This document shows, one piece after another, positions 51,994 to 63,064 of a stretch of 64,000 bases of DNA. The stretch is taken from NCBI GenBank assembly GCA_003209895.1, contig QCOH01000001.1, forward strand, positions 1-64,000, written 5' to 3'. Numbering within the stretch: the first letter of the stretch is position 1; every line of letters starts with the position of its first letter. The notes under the pieces are model-generated. The model had not been told where the DNA came from. It did no database searches and was given only the letters and a program-made list of their open reading frames with translations. This DNA comes from Pelagibacteraceae bacterium AG-430-I06 (GTDB taxonomy: Bacteria; Pseudomonadota; Alphaproteobacteria; Pelagibacterales; Pelagibacteraceae). The translations under genes were made by a program, and so were the position numbers.

Positions 51994-53664
51994 TTACTCA
52001 CTTTTTTTAATATAAACTTCGTTTATTAATATGTTTCCTTTTCTTAATTCAAAAATTTTCTCATAATTTTTGGGTATATTATACTTTCTTTGGTGCTTTG
52101 GATTTGAATCGAATACAAAATTTGTGAAAATATAATCTTGATCAAATTTTGCATTTCCTGAAAATATCACTTTATCTGTTTTATCTTTATCCAACATATA
52201 TCTGCTGTACTCTAAAGGAGAGAAGCTAGCATTCCCTATACTTATGTTTTTGTCATTACTTTTTTCTATTATTTTTTCAAGCGAATGCTTATTTCCAAGG
52301 CCCCAATAGTCTATAACAAAAAGTTTATTTGCATTTTTTTCTGCTAAAAAATTAAAATAAATATTTTGAAAAGGATGTAATTTGTAAATAGTAAAAATAT
52401 TTGAAAATATTGAGACAAAAAAGAATACAGTAAAAAACTTTCTTAACTTTATATTTATATTCATTAATAATGAAAAACCAGTTATCGATGTATAAATTAA
52501 AAATGGATATAAAAAGTATAAATGTCTCCAGCTATTGTATAATGTTGAATTGAAAATTATTACTGAAAATATAGGTATGAAAAAACACAAAATTATAAAA
52601 AAATCAATCTTTTCATGATGGTTAGACCAAAAATTTTTTTCGAATGTTTTATTTTCAAAATTAAGAAAATTTTTTGAAAACTTTAATAATACAAAATAGG
52701 TTCCAATTAAAAATAAAATTAAACTGGTCAATGGTAAAGTAATAAAAATCCAAACGATTGTATAATGCCAGGGAATATCGGTTGCTTTTATAAATTCTCC
52801 TAAATAAAATACTGATCCACCCCAACCAATTTTATTAAAATAAGCTAAAGCTTTAAAAAAATTTTCAATTGGATTAGACCAAAGGTATGGCCAAAATAAA
52901 TATGTAAAAAATACATAAAAAACACCAATTAAAATAAATGGTAAATATTTTTTGTTAAAGGTGATTTTTTTTTCAAAATTCATGATAGCTAAAAAAACAA
53001 ATAACAATAACGTATAAAAAACACCTGGTATCCTTATGCTGGTTGCAATGCCTGCAAACAAAGCAAAAAATAAAATATTTTTAAATTTAAATTTTTTTAG
53101 CAATTTCAAAGCAAAGTAAATGGATATGACTGTAAGGGACATGAAAATAATATCTTTACTGTTATAAAATGAACTAGCGAATATTCTAGGAGATGTAACG
53201 TATAAAAGGAAACCTAAGAAACCTAGAAAATTATTATTAAATCTTGATTTTATTATTAAAAAGAAAAAAATACTTGATAGATAAAAAACTAAAAAATTAA
53301 TTAAGTGTTTAAGTTGATAAATTTCTTTACTATGTATTAAACCAATTTTGTTTTCCAGAAATACTACAAAAGTATCAAAAAATGGGCCGTATTGAATAAA
53401 CTCACCACTTCTTAAAGCATTTGACCACTCCATTTTGTAAAAATTATTTTTAATTGTTTCAATATTTTCTGAATTATTTGAGTAATTCTCTAATATCCAT
53501 AGATACCAATAATAACCAGATGCCCTTTGAAAAGGTTCGTCAACACTTATTCCAAAATCTTTGTAAATAATTAAACCAACAATTAAAAAAAACAAAATTG
53601 ATAAATATATAAATGAATTTAATACTTTGTTTTTATCAATTATATTTTCTGTTTTTTGTTTCAT
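51994..53664 (-). CDS. putative GT39/ArnT-like glycosyltransferase membrane protein
   Basis: 556 aa; DFGISVDEPFQRASGYYWYLWILENY (acidic motif in first loop), SPRIFASSFYNSKDIIFMSL, SWRHLYFLYPFLIYTSI. Confidence 0.7.
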   Translation of the reverse strand: MKQKTENIIDKNKVLNSFIYLSILFFLIVGLIIYKDFGISVDEPFQRASGYYWYLWILENYSNNSENIETIKNNFYKMEWSNALRSGEFIQYGPFFDTFVVFLENKIGLIHSKEIYQLKHLINFLVFYLSSIFFFLIIKSRFNNNFLGFLGFLLYVTSPRIFASSFYNSKDIIFMSLTVISIYFALKLLKKFKFKNILFFALFAGIATSIRIPGVFYTLLLFVFLAIMNFEKKITFNKKYLPFILIGVFYVFFTYLFWPYLWSNPIENFFKALAYFNKIGWGGSVFYLGEFIKATDIPWHYTIVWIFITLPLTSLILFLIGTYFVLLKFSKNFLNFENKTFEKNFWSNHHEKIDFFIILCFFIPIFSVIIFNSTLYNSWRHLYFLYPFLIYTSITGFSLLMNINIKLRKFFTVFFFVSIFSNIFTIYKLHPFQNIYFNFLAEKNANKLFVIDYWGLGNKHSLEKIIEKSNDKNISIGNASFSPLEYSRYMLDKDKTDKVIFSGNAKFDQDYIFTNFVFDSNPKHQRKYNIPKNYEKIFELRKGNILINEVYIKKSE

Positions 53665-53765
53665 TCTAAAATAGAAGCAAATATTGTGGATTATAGTATC
53701 TTATTTTTATAAAGATAGAAAAAAATTGATTTATTAATTATTTGTAATTAAAACTTAAATCTAAA

Positions 53766-54482
53766 ATGAAACTTCTTGTTAAGTTAATAATAATATTTTT
53801 TCACTTTATTGATGATTTTTATCATCAAAAAAGAATTGAAAAATTTCTTAGGTCACAAAATATCAAATTTAAAAATTTTCTGGATATAGGTGCATTCAAA
53901 GGAAAATATTCTGATTTATTTTTAAGAATAAACCCAGATAGTGAGGGATTGTTATTTGAGCCACAAAAAAAATATTTCAATTTTTTAAAAGAAAAATTTA
54001 AAGAAAAAAAAAATATTGAAATCTTAAATATAGGAATTTCAAATGAAGAGAAGCAGTTATCTCTGAATATTAATAAGCACGAAATTACGTCAACATTATC
54101 TACCTTTAATAAAAATAACAATTACTTGAAATTTAAAGCCTTTTTGTTCCAAAAAAACTTAGAAAAAATGACAGTTTCAAAAGAAATGGTAAGTTTTAAA
54201 ACTCTTTCAAAAATTTTCATTCAGAAAAACTTATCGACAGTCGGGTTATTAAAAATTGATACAGAAGGCCATGAATATGAAGTTTTGTTTGGAGCGAAAG
54301 AATATATTAAAAAAGTAAATTGTATTTTAATAGAATTCCACAATGATAATATTTATCAAAATTATAATCCTAATTCTATTCATGACTATCTTATAAAAAA
54401 TAACTTTATATTGAAAAAAACATTTAAATTTCCTTTTACTGCATGGGAAGATCGCGTTTATCTAAATAACAATTTAAGTTAA
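53766..54482 (+). CDS. FkbM family methyltransferase
   Basis: 238 aa; FLDIGAFKGKYSDLFLRINPDSEGLLFEPQ, LLKIDTEGHEYEVLFGAKEYIKKVNCILIEFHND. Confidence 0.9.
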   Translation: MKLLVKLIIIFFHFIDDFYHQKRIEKFLRSQNIKFKNFLDIGAFKGKYSDLFLRINPDSEGLLFEPQKKYFNFLKEKFKEKKNIEILNIGISNEEKQLSLNINKHEITSTLSTFNKNNNYLKFKAFLFQKNLEKMTVSKEMVSFKTLSKIFIQKNLSTVGLLKIDTEGHEYEVLFGAKEYIKKVNCILIEFHNDNIYQNYNPNSIHDYLIKNNFILKKTFKFPFTAWEDRVYLNNNLS

Positions 54483-55285
54483 ACTTTTTCTAAAACAATT
54501 TGTCTTCCAGAAGCAAATATATTTGGAAAAAACTTAATTAAAAATTTATCAATATTATTTAGAAAATTTAAGAAAAAATAATTCATAGGTATACAAAAAG
54601 TCTTAGAAGTTACCCCTCCCGAATTTAAAAAAATTAAACATTCAGATAATTTTTCGTGCTTAATTTGAAATAAATTTCCTAAATTTTTTTTAAATTTTTC
54701 TTTGTCATCGAATATTAAATTAGATACCGCTATGTTTCCTGCCCAAATATCTTCCTCATCACTTTTTGGTTTTTTTTCATCCCAAACATTAACTGTAAAA
54801 TCAAAACCTTCATGTCGCATAATCATTGTTGCCAGTTGAAGTATCACTGAACAATAAGGTTCAAAAATAATTAATTTGCCCCTTTTTTTTAGGATTCTAT
54901 TAATCTCTTTGAAAAATTTAATTGGATAAGGAATATGATGAATCATATTCGATGCTATTACGAAATCGAAACTTTCGCTTTCAAATTTAGTATCTTGTGC
55001 ATCAACATTTTTAAAATCTAAATGTTCGTAATCACTTAAATCTGATATTTTAAAATTTTTACTTTTTATAAAATGTTTCGCAAATCCTGCACCAGAACCT
55101 AGTTCAACACCAATGTCTTGCTCATTTATGTAATTATTCATCCACCCAAATCTCTCTTTTAACAAAAATCTTAAATTAGAAGACTTTTTTTCTTCAAACA
55201 TTTTAATCGCCATTTTAACATCTCCAATGGTTTGCATTTTATTTGCTTTTTTTGAAAATTGAACTTTATTTGAGATTTTAAGCAT
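54479..55285 (-). CDS. class I SAM-dependent methyltransferase
   Basis: 268 aa; GVELGSGAGFAKHFI, DAQDTKFESESFDFVIASNMIHHIPYPIKFFKEINRILKKRGKLIIFEPYC. Confidence 0.92.
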   Translation of the reverse strand: MLKISNKVQFSKKANKMQTIGDVKMAIKMFEEKKSSNLRFLLKERFGWMNNYINEQDIGVELGSGAGFAKHFIKSKNFKISDLSDYEHLDFKNVDAQDTKFESESFDFVIASNMIHHIPYPIKFFKEINRILKKRGKLIIFEPYCSVILQLATMIMRHEGFDFTVNVWDEKKPKSDEEDIWAGNIAVSNLIFDDKEKFKKNLGNLFQIKHEKLSECLIFLNSGGVTSKTFCIPMNYFFLNFLNNIDKFLIKFFPNIFASGRQIVLEKV

Positions 55286-55321
55286 AACATTCTTCCTAAA
55301 AAGTTATATATTAATTAATAT

Positions 55322-56479
55322 ATGAACATCCACGAACATCAAGCAAAAGAAATACTCAAAGAACTTGGCGCCCCTGTAACAAATGGAACTGTTATTCTTA
55401 ATACAAAAGAGCTTGATGAAAAAATTAAAATTTTTGAATCAAATAAAATAGTTATAAAAGCCCAGATCCATGCAGGAGGAAGGGGAAAAGCAGGCGGGGT
55501 AAAGTTAGTAAATAAATCAGATTGTAAAAAAGAAACTGAAAAAATGTTCGGAAAAATTCTTATAACCCATCAAACTGGTCCTGAGGGTAAAAAAGTTAAA
55601 AGAGTTTATCTCCAAGAAGCATATGATATCGATAAAGAATTTTATTTATCATGTTTAGTAGATAGAGAAAGTTCTAAAATAGCATTTATTAGTAGTACAG
55701 AAGGAGGAGTAGATATAGAGTCAGTAGCTAAAAATAATCCGAAAAAAATTATTACAAACAAAATTGATTTAAAAAAAAATCTTGATCAAAAAGATATTGA
55801 GAGCATAATTGAAGTATTTAATTTTAATGCTAATCAAATTCAAGAATCAAAAAATTTATTAAATGCAATGTATAATATTTTAACCCAAAAAGATGCATCT
55901 CTAATTGAAATTAATCCTCTAGTGGTAACCAAACAAGGAAAGCTTATCTGTTTAGATGCTAAAATGAATTTTGATGATAATTCATTATTTAGAAGACCTG
56001 AGATTTTAAAACTAAGAGATTTTAATGAGGAAGAACCTGCTGAGATCGAAGCAAGTAATCATGATTTGGCTTATATAAAATTAAACGGATCAATCGGATG
56101 CATGGTAAATGGAGCTGGTTTGGCAATGGCGACAATGGACATAATAAAATTATACGGACAAGAACCAGCTAATTTTTTAGATGTTGGAGGAGGAGCTTCA
56201 AAAGAGCAAGTATCTGCCGCCTTTAAATTAATTTTGTCAGATAAAAAAGTTAAAGGAATTTTGATAAATATTTTTGGAGGTATTATGCGTTGTGATGTTC
56301 TTGCGCAAGGACTTGTTGATGCTGCAAGGGAAACAAATATTAAAGTTCCATTAGTTGTAAGATTAGCAGGCACAAATTTTGAAGAAGGGAAAAGTATTCT
56401 TGATAGCTCTGGTTTAAAAATTTTATCAGCCACTGATTTAAATGATGCCGCAAAGAAGATTGTGAACTCAATAAAATAA
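55322..56479 (+). CDS. sucC: succinate-CoA ligase beta subunit
   Basis: 385 aa; MNIHEHQAKEILKELGAPV, KAQIHAGGRGKAGGVKL, LIEINPLVVT, NGAGLAMATMDIIKLYG, NIFGGIMRCDVLAQG. Confidence 0.98.
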   Translation: MNIHEHQAKEILKELGAPVTNGTVILNTKELDEKIKIFESNKIVIKAQIHAGGRGKAGGVKLVNKSDCKKETEKMFGKILITHQTGPEGKKVKRVYLQEAYDIDKEFYLSCLVDRESSKIAFISSTEGGVDIESVAKNNPKKIITNKIDLKKNLDQKDIESIIEVFNFNANQIQESKNLLNAMYNILTQKDASLIEINPLVVTKQGKLICLDAKMNFDDNSLFRRPEILKLRDFNEEEPAEIEASNHDLAYIKLNGSIGCMVNGAGLAMATMDIIKLYGQEPANFLDVGGGASKEQVSAAFKLILSDKKVKGILINIFGGIMRCDVLAQGLVDAARETNIKVPLVVRLAGTNFEEGKSILDSSGLKILSATDLNDAAKKIVNSIK

Positions 56480-57355
56480 ATGTCAATTTTAGTTAATAGA
56501 AATACCAAAGTAATTTGTCAGGGATTTACAGGAACCCATGGAACTTTCCACTCTGAACAAGCAATAAAATATGGCACAAAGTTAGTAGGTGGAGTTACAC
56601 CCAAAAAAGGTGGACAGAAGCATCTTGGTCTTCCTGTATTTGATACCGTTATTGATGCAAAAGAAAAAACAGGAGCTGATGCAACTATGATCTATGTTCC
56701 TCCTAAATTTGCTGCAGCAGCAATAATCGAGGCAATTGATGCAAATTTAGATTTGATTGTTTGTATTACCGAGGGCATCCCTTTAATAGACATGATTAAG
56801 GTAAAGCAAAAACTTTTAAAAAGTAAAAGTAGATTAATTGGCCCAAACTGTCCGGGAATAATAACTCCAGAAGAATGTAAGATTGGAATTATGCCGGGCA
56901 ATATTCATAAAAAAGGATCAGTTGGTATAGTCTCAAGATCGGGAACACTTACTTACGAAGCTGTAGCACAAACAACTATAAATGGTCTTGGCCAATCTAC
57001 ATGTATTGGTATTGGAGGCGATCCTATTAATGGTACAAATTTTATTGATTGTCTCGATCTCTTCCTAAAAGATAAAGACACATTATCTATAATAATGATA
57101 GGTGAGATTGGAGGCTCAGCAGAAGAAGAAGCGGCTGATTTTTTAAAAAAATCAAAAAATAAGAAGCCAACCGTAGGTTTCGTTGCAGGATTAACCGCAC
57201 CACCAGGGAGGAGAATGGGACATGCTGGCGCAATTATCTCTGGAGGCAAGGGAGGAGCAGAAGACAAAATTGACAAGATGAAATCAGCCGGAATTACTAT
57301 ATCTAGTTCACCTGCTGATATCGGAAAAACACTTTATGCAAAACTTAAAAGTTAA
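56480..57355 (+). CDS. sucD: succinate-CoA ligase alpha subunit
   Basis: 291 aa; [66 protein letters not shown]. Confidence 0.98.
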   Translation: MSILVNRNTKVICQGFTGTHGTFHSEQAIKYGTKLVGGVTPKKGGQKHLGLPVFDTVIDAKEKTGADATMIYVPPKFAAAAIIEAIDANLDLIVCITEGIPLIDMIKVKQKLLKSKSRLIGPNCPGIITPEECKIGIMPGNIHKKGSVGIVSRSGTLTYEAVAQTTINGLGQSTCIGIGGDPINGTNFIDCLDLFLKDKDTLSIIMIGEIGGSAEEEAADFLKKSKNKKPTVGFVAGLTAPPGRRMGHAGAIISGGKGGAEDKIDKMKSAGITISSSPADIGKTLYAKLKS

Positions 57356-57411
57356 ATATTCAAAAGTAAAAATTTGAATCTAAAATATTTATGTTAATAT
57401 AATATAAAATA

Positions 57412-60312
57412 ATGTCAGTTAATAAAAATAATAATATTTTTGAAAAAACATCTTTTCTAGGAAATAATAGTTCTGAATTTGTTGAAAATCTATATACAGA
57501 ATATCTTAATAATCCTAATAATCTGCCAGAACAATGGAAAGATTTTTTTAAAGGCTTAAAAGATCAAAAAGAAAAAATTTTAAATAATGCTAATGCTCCT
57601 AGTTGGTCGCGAAAAAAAAGACTAAAAGTAACCACCCAAGAACCTCAAAATTTTTTAGAGAAAAATGGGAATTTACATACGTCAGTTTCAAATCAGAATA
57701 TTTTAGAGGCTGCGAAAGATTCCGTTAGAGCAAATATGCTTGTAAGAGCATTCAGAATTAGGGGCCACCTAATAGCAAACTTAGATCCACTTGGACTTCA
57801 GAAACGTGAGGAACATTCAGAACTAAGGCCAGAGACTTACGGTTTCGCAAAAAAAGATGAGAATAAAAAAATATTTTTAGATGGAGTTCTCGGAATTCAG
57901 TCGGCTACATTGAAAGAAATTTTATATATTGCAAAGAAAACATATTGTCAAAATATTGGTTTTGAATTTATGCATATGTCTGATCCAGATGAGCGACAAT
58001 GGATTAGAGATAGAATAGAAGGAAAAGAAAAGGATATTAAATTCACTGATAATGGAAAGAAAGCAATACTTAACAAACTTGTAGAAGCCGAAGGATTTGA
58101 AAAATATTTACATGTTAAATTTGTTGGAACAAAAAGATTTGGCTTAGACGGAGGAGAGTCTCTTATACCAGCTTTAGAGCAAATTATTAAAAGAGGTGGT
58201 CATTTAGGAGTCAAAGAAGTTAAAATAGGTATGTCACACAGAGGAAGGTTAAACGTTTTAGCCAATATGATGCAAAAACCTTTCAAAGCTATTTTCAAAG
58301 AGTTTTTTGGACAAAGCATTACTTCAAAGAAAGATTTTGAGGGTGATGTTAAATATCATCTGGGTGCATCTGCTAATAGAGAATTTGATGGGAATTTAGT
58401 ACACATAAGCTTAACTGATAATCCATCACATTTAGAAGCTGTAAATCCTGTAGTACTTGGCCAAGTAAGAGCAAAACAATTTTTTCACAAAGATAAAGAG
58501 AGAAAAAAAGTTATCCCTGTTTTAATCCATGGAGATGCTGCATTCGCTGGGCAGGGAGTAGTAGCAGAATGTTTTGCAATGTCTGGGTTGCCTGGACATA
58601 ATACAGGTGGAACAATACATATAATAGTTAATAATCAAATAGGTTTTACAACAGCCCCAAGATTTGCAAGGTCATCTCCTTATCCATCTGATTTAGCTAA
58701 GATGGTTCAAGCACCTATTCTTCACGTAAATGGAGATGATCCCGAGTCAGTTGTTCATGCAGCAAAAATAGCTACTGAGTTTAGGCAAAAATTTAATAGA
58801 GATGTCGTAATTGATATGGTTTGTTACCGTAGATTTGGTCATAACGAGGGCGATGAGCCATCATTCACTCAACCCTTGATGTACAAAAAAATAAGGAAAC
58901 ACCCAACCACACTACAAATTTACGGAAATAAATTAATCAATGATGGCTTAATTTCTTTAGAAGAAATCGAAAATAAAAAAAATAAATTTAAAGATTTTTT
59001 AAATAAAGAGTTCACAGGTGCAAAAGACTATAAAGTTAAAATGAAATGGTTCGATGGTGTTTGGTCTAGATTTAAACCAGAAATAGGTCAAGACAGAAGA
59101 GGAGTCACTGGTGTTGATCAAAGAGAATTAATATCAATTGGAAAAAAAATTACTGAAATTCCAAAAAACTTTCATTTACACAAAACTTTACTTAGATTAT
59201 TTGATAATAAGAGGAAAATGTTTGAAAAAGAATACCCAATTGATTGGGCTACCGCAGAAATATTAGCTTTTGGAACTCTCTTAAATGAGGGTTTTTCAGT
59301 CAGACTTTCCGGGCAAGACTCTGGAAGAGGAACTTTTAGTCAAAGACATTCAGTGCTTAGAAATCAAGATAGCCATGACAGGTATGTGCCTTTAAATAAT
59401 ATTTCAAAAAAACAAAAGAGATTTGAGATTATCGATAGTCTTTTATCCGAATTAGGAGTTTTGGGATTTGAATTTGGATATTCTCTATCAGAACCTGAGA
59501 CATTAGTATTATGGGAAGCACAATTTGGTGATTTTTCAAATGGAGCACAAGTTGTTATTGATCAATTCATTGCATCTGGAGAGTCCAAGTGGTCAAGAGC
59601 TAGTGGACTGGTATTATTATTACCACATGGTTACGAGGGCCAAGGTCCCGAACATTCATCCGCAAGAATTGAAAGATTTTTACAATTATGCGCACAAGAT
59701 AATTTACAAGTTGTAAATTGCACGACACCAGCAAATTATTTTCATGTTTTGAGAAGACAAATGCATAGAAATTTTAGAAAACCATTAATAGTTATGACAC
59801 CAAAATCACTTCTTAGAAATAAAAGATGCGTCTCAAATCTTAATGATTTTACAAAAAAAACAACTTTTCATAGAATTCTTGAGGACCATTCTTATCTAGA
59901 GAATAGTAAATTAATTAAATTAAAAAAAGATAAAAAAATAGAAAAAGTAATTATGTGTTCAGGCAAAATTTATTTTGATTTGATTGAAGAAAGAGAAAAA
60001 AATAAAGATGATAAAATAGTATTTATCAGAATAGAGCAGCTGTACCCTTTCCCAGTTAAAAATTTAGGAAAAGTTTTGAAAAGATATAAAAACGCTGAAT
60101 TTTTTTGGTGCCAGGAAGAACCAATGAATATGGGAGCATGGAATACTGCAAGGCACTATGTTGATAGAACTCTAGAAATTATTCACAAAAAAGATGAAAA
60201 AGTTAAATATATAGGAAGAAATGCTGCGGCATCACCAGCTACTGGGAATCTAAAAAAACATCTTGCAGAACAAAAGGAAATATTAGAAAAGGTATTTAAT
60301 AGAAAAAATTAG
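57412..60312 (+). CDS. sucA: 2-oxoglutarate dehydrogenase E1 component
   Basis: 966 aa; SPDERQW-like MHMSDPDERQWIRDRIE, GMSHRGRLNVLANMMQKP, HGDAAFAGQGVVAECFAMSGLPGHNTGGTIHIIVNNQIGFTT, SGQDSGRGTFSQRHSVL. Confidence 0.98.
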   Translation: MSVNKNNNIFEKTSFLGNNSSEFVENLYTEYLNNPNNLPEQWKDFFKGLKDQKEKILNNANAPSWSRKKRLKVTTQEPQNFLEKNGNLHTSVSNQNILEAAKDSVRANMLVRAFRIRGHLIANLDPLGLQKREEHSELRPETYGFAKKDENKKIFLDGVLGIQSATLKEILYIAKKTYCQNIGFEFMHMSDPDERQWIRDRIEGKEKDIKFTDNGKKAILNKLVEAEGFEKYLHVKFVGTKRFGLDGGESLIPALEQIIKRGGHLGVKEVKIGMSHRGRLNVLANMMQKPFKAIFKEFFGQSITSKKDFEGDVKYHLGASANREFDGNLVHISLTDNPSHLEAVNPVVLGQVRAKQFFHKDKERKKVIPVLIHGDAAFAGQGVVAECFAMSGLPGHNTGGTIHIIVNNQIGFTTAPRFARSSPYPSDLAKMVQAPILHVNGDDPESVVHAAKIATEFRQKFNRDVVIDMVCYRRFGHNEGDEPSFTQPLMYKKIRKHPTTLQIYGNKLINDGLISLEEIENKKNKFKDFLNKEFTGAKDYKVKMKWFDGVWSRFKPEIGQDRRGVTGVDQRELISIGKKITEIPKNFHLHKTLLRLFDNKRKMFEKEYPIDWATAEILAFGTLLNEGFSVRLSGQDSGRGTFSQRHSVLRNQDSHDRYVPLNNISKKQKRFEIIDSLLSELGVLGFEFGYSLSEPETLVLWEAQFGDFSNGAQVVIDQFIASGESKWSRASGLVLLLPHGYEGQGPEHSSARIERFLQLCAQDNLQVVNCTTPANYFHVLRRQMHRNFRKPLIVMTPKSLLRNKRCVSNLNDFTKKTTFHRILEDHSYLENSKLIKLKKDKKIEKVIMCSGKIYFDLIEEREKNKDDKIVFIRIEQLYPFPVKNLGKVLKRYKNAEFFWCQEEPMNMGAWNTARHYVDRTLEIIHKKDEKVKYIGRNAAASPATGNLKKHLAEQKEILEKVFNRKN

Positions 60313-61638
60313 ATGTCTGAAAAAATTGTAGTACCCACTTTAGGCGAATCCGTCACAGAAGCTACAGTATCTAAATGGTTAAAATCTGTTGGTGAAAACG
60401 TAGACTCGGATGAACCGATAGTAGAGCTAGAAACAGATAAAGTGAATGTAGAAGTGCCGTCACCCTTAACAGGTACTTTAGAAAAAATAAATGTTAAAGA
60501 AGGTCAAACTGTTGAAGTTGGTGCAATGTTAGGGAGCGTTAGTTCTGATACTTTAGACATAGCTGAAAAACATAATAAAGAACAAATAAAAAAATATACA
60601 CCACCAAAAAAAGAAAAAGAAAAAGATGAAGTAGTATTATTTGAAAAGCCAGCTAAGAAAAAAAATATTGAGAAACCAACAAATGGTGTCGAACCTCTCA
60701 TTCTTAATAATGCGCAGGAAGAAGAACCACTTATTTTAGAAGAGGAAAATTTAAGACTAGATAATCAAGAAGACAAAACAAAAAAACAGCTATCACCATC
60801 AGCTCGAAAAATAGCAATGGAACAAAAAATCGACTTAGAAAATATAGAAGGTTCTGGAAAACGTGGAACAATTTTAAAAGGAGATTTGATTAATCTTATG
60901 GGTGCGAAACCCTCGCCGAACAAAAGAAGACAAACGTTTGGGGAGGAAGAGAGAGTTAAGATGACAAGATTGAGACTAACGATAGCTAAAAGGCTTAAAG
61001 AAGCTCAGAATAGTGCAGCAATGCTAACTACATTTAATGAAGTTGATATGTTTGAAATAATGGAAATGAGAAAAAATCATCAATCGGAGTTTCAGAAAAA
61101 GTATGGAGTCAAACTTGGATTTATGTCTTTTTTTGTTAAATCTTCTATTGCTGCGCTTAAAAATTATCCTGCAGTTAATGCAGAAATACAAAATGATGAA
61201 ATTGTATATAAAAATTATTATAATATAAGCTTTGCAGTAGGAACAGAACGAGGTCTTGTAGTGCCGGTGCTTAGAAACTCAGATCAAATGTCTTTTGCTG
61301 ACATCGAGCATAATATATCTGCATTAGGAGATAAGGCTCGTAACGGTAAAATAACTATTGAAGATTTGCAAGGTGGAACTTTTACAGTTACAAATGGTGG
61401 AATTTATGGTTCTATGTTATCAACTCCAATATTAAATCCACCACAATCTGGGGTGTTAGGTATGCATAATATTGTTGAAAGAGCTGTTGTTAAAAATGGT
61501 ACAATCACTGTTCGTCCCATGATGTATTTAGCACTTTCATATGATCATAGAATTGTTGATGGCAAAGAAGCTGTATCATTTCTTAAAAATGTTAAAGATT
61601 CTTTAGAGGATCCTAAAAGACTTTTTTTAAACGTTTAA
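60313..61638 (+). CDS. sucB: 2-oxoglutarate dehydrogenase E2 (dihydrolipoyllysine succinyltransferase)
   Basis: 441 aa; lipoyl domain [60 protein letters not shown]. Confidence 0.97.
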   Translation: MSEKIVVPTLGESVTEATVSKWLKSVGENVDSDEPIVELETDKVNVEVPSPLTGTLEKINVKEGQTVEVGAMLGSVSSDTLDIAEKHNKEQIKKYTPPKKEKEKDEVVLFEKPAKKKNIEKPTNGVEPLILNNAQEEEPLILEEENLRLDNQEDKTKKQLSPSARKIAMEQKIDLENIEGSGKRGTILKGDLINLMGAKPSPNKRRQTFGEEERVKMTRLRLTIAKRLKEAQNSAAMLTTFNEVDMFEIMEMRKNHQSEFQKKYGVKLGFMSFFVKSSIAALKNYPAVNAEIQNDEIVYKNYYNISFAVGTERGLVVPVLRNSDQMSFADIEHNISALGDKARNGKITIEDLQGGTFTVTNGGIYGSMLSTPILNPPQSGVLGMHNIVERAVVKNGTITVRPMMYLALSYDHRIVDGKEAVSFLKNVKDSLEDPKRLFLNV

Positions 61639-61639
61639 T

Positions 61640-63043
61640 ATGGAAGAAAACTTTGATCTCTTAGTTATAGGTGGAGGCCCAGGAGGCTACGTATGTGCAA
61701 TAAGAGCTGCCCAACTTGGTCTGAAGGTGGCCTGCGTTGAATCAAGAGGTACTTTGGGAGGAACCTGTTTAAATGTAGGATGTATTCCATCAAAAAGTTT
61801 ACTGAACTCATCAGAACTTTATAAAAAAGCAAAGACAAGTTTTAATAACATAGGTATCGAAGTAAACGGAGTAAAATTAAATTTAGAAAAAATTATGATG
61901 AATAAAGGAAAGTCTGTCCAGGTTTTAACTAAAGGAGTAGAATTTTTATTTAAAAAAAACAAGGTAACCTATATTAAAGGCAAAGCTGTTTTATTTTCAA
62001 AGAATGATGTAGTTGTTTATGAAAGCAATAAAAAAACAAATTATAAAGCAAAAAATATAGTAATTGCTACAGGTTCTGAATCAACTTCACTGCCAGGTAT
62101 TAAAATAGATGAAAAAGATATTGTTTCTTCTACGGGTGCTCTCTCATTAAAAAAAGTACCAAAAAAATTGATAGTTATTGGAGGTGGATACATTGGTCTT
62201 GAGATGGGATCAGTTTGGTCTAGACTAGGATCTGAGGTCACAGTCATTGAATTTTTAAACCATATTACACCTGGTATGGACATGGAGATATCTAAGGAAT
62301 TTCAAAAAATTTTATCTAAACAAGGAATTAAATTCCAATTAGAGAGCAAAGTAGTTTCTGTAAAAAAATCCAAAATTGGAGTCCAGGTGGACTATGTGAA
62401 CAACAAAAATGGAAGTAAGGAGAAAATAGATTGCGATAAAGTTTTAGTTTCTGTTGGAAGAAAACCTTATACAGAGGGACTAAATTTATCGAAAGTAGGA
62501 GTAAATAAAGACATAAAAGGTGGTATTGAGGTAAACAAAAAATTTCAAACTTCTGTGCCAAATATTTATGCAATCGGAGATGTAATTAAAGGACCAATGT
62601 TAGCACATAAAGCTGAAGAAGAGGGTATAGCCGTTGCAGAGATACTTGCGGGTCAAGCAGGACATGTAAACTATGATGTTATACCGGGTGTTATTTATAC
62701 TTCTCCTGAAGTTGCATATGTTGGAAAAACAGAGGAACAATTAAAAGAAAAAAAAATTCCATTTAAAGTTGGGAAATTCCCATTTTTAGCTAACTCAAGA
62801 GCAAAAGTTAATAACGAACCTGAAGGATTTGTAAAAATTTTAGCTGAAATAAAAACAGATAAAATTTTAGGGGTGCATATTATTGGACCTCACTGTGGTG
62901 ACATGATTGCTGAAATGGCTTTAGCTATGGAGTTTGGTGCGAGCGCCGAAGATGTAGCCAGAACTTGCCATGCGCATCCTACTCATACAGAGGCAATAAA
63001 AGAAGCCGCTTTAGCTGTTGATAAAAGACCAATTCATTTTTAA
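61640..63043 (+). CDS. lpd: dihydrolipoyl dehydrogenase
   Basis: 467 aa; DLLVIGGGPGGYVCAIRAAQLG, GGTCLNVGCIPSKSLL, YAIGDVIKGPMLAHKAEEEG, HAHPTHTEAIKEAAL. Confidence 0.97.
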   Translation: MEENFDLLVIGGGPGGYVCAIRAAQLGLKVACVESRGTLGGTCLNVGCIPSKSLLNSSELYKKAKTSFNNIGIEVNGVKLNLEKIMMNKGKSVQVLTKGVEFLFKKNKVTYIKGKAVLFSKNDVVVYESNKKTNYKAKNIVIATGSESTSLPGIKIDEKDIVSSTGALSLKKVPKKLIVIGGGYIGLEMGSVWSRLGSEVTVIEFLNHITPGMDMEISKEFQKILSKQGIKFQLESKVVSVKKSKIGVQVDYVNNKNGSKEKIDCDKVLVSVGRKPYTEGLNLSKVGVNKDIKGGIEVNKKFQTSVPNIYAIGDVIKGPMLAHKAEEEGIAVAEILAGQAGHVNYDVIPGVIYTSPEVAYVGKTEEQLKEKKIPFKVGKFPFLANSRAKVNNEPEGFVKILAEIKTDKILGVHIIGPHCGDMIAEMALAMEFGASAEDVARTCHAHPTHTEAIKEAALAVDKRPIHF

Positions 63044-63064
63044 AAAGTAATTTATTATTAATTG

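Noticed and set aside
54479-54482. Shared palindromic TTAA providing stop codons for convergent genes
   Set aside because: Common in compact AT-rich genomes; not informative.
57357-57375. ATTCAAA/TTTGAAT inverted repeat between sucD and sucA
   Set aside because: Short AT-rich 7-bp stem, expected by chance, no U-tract or conservation evidence.
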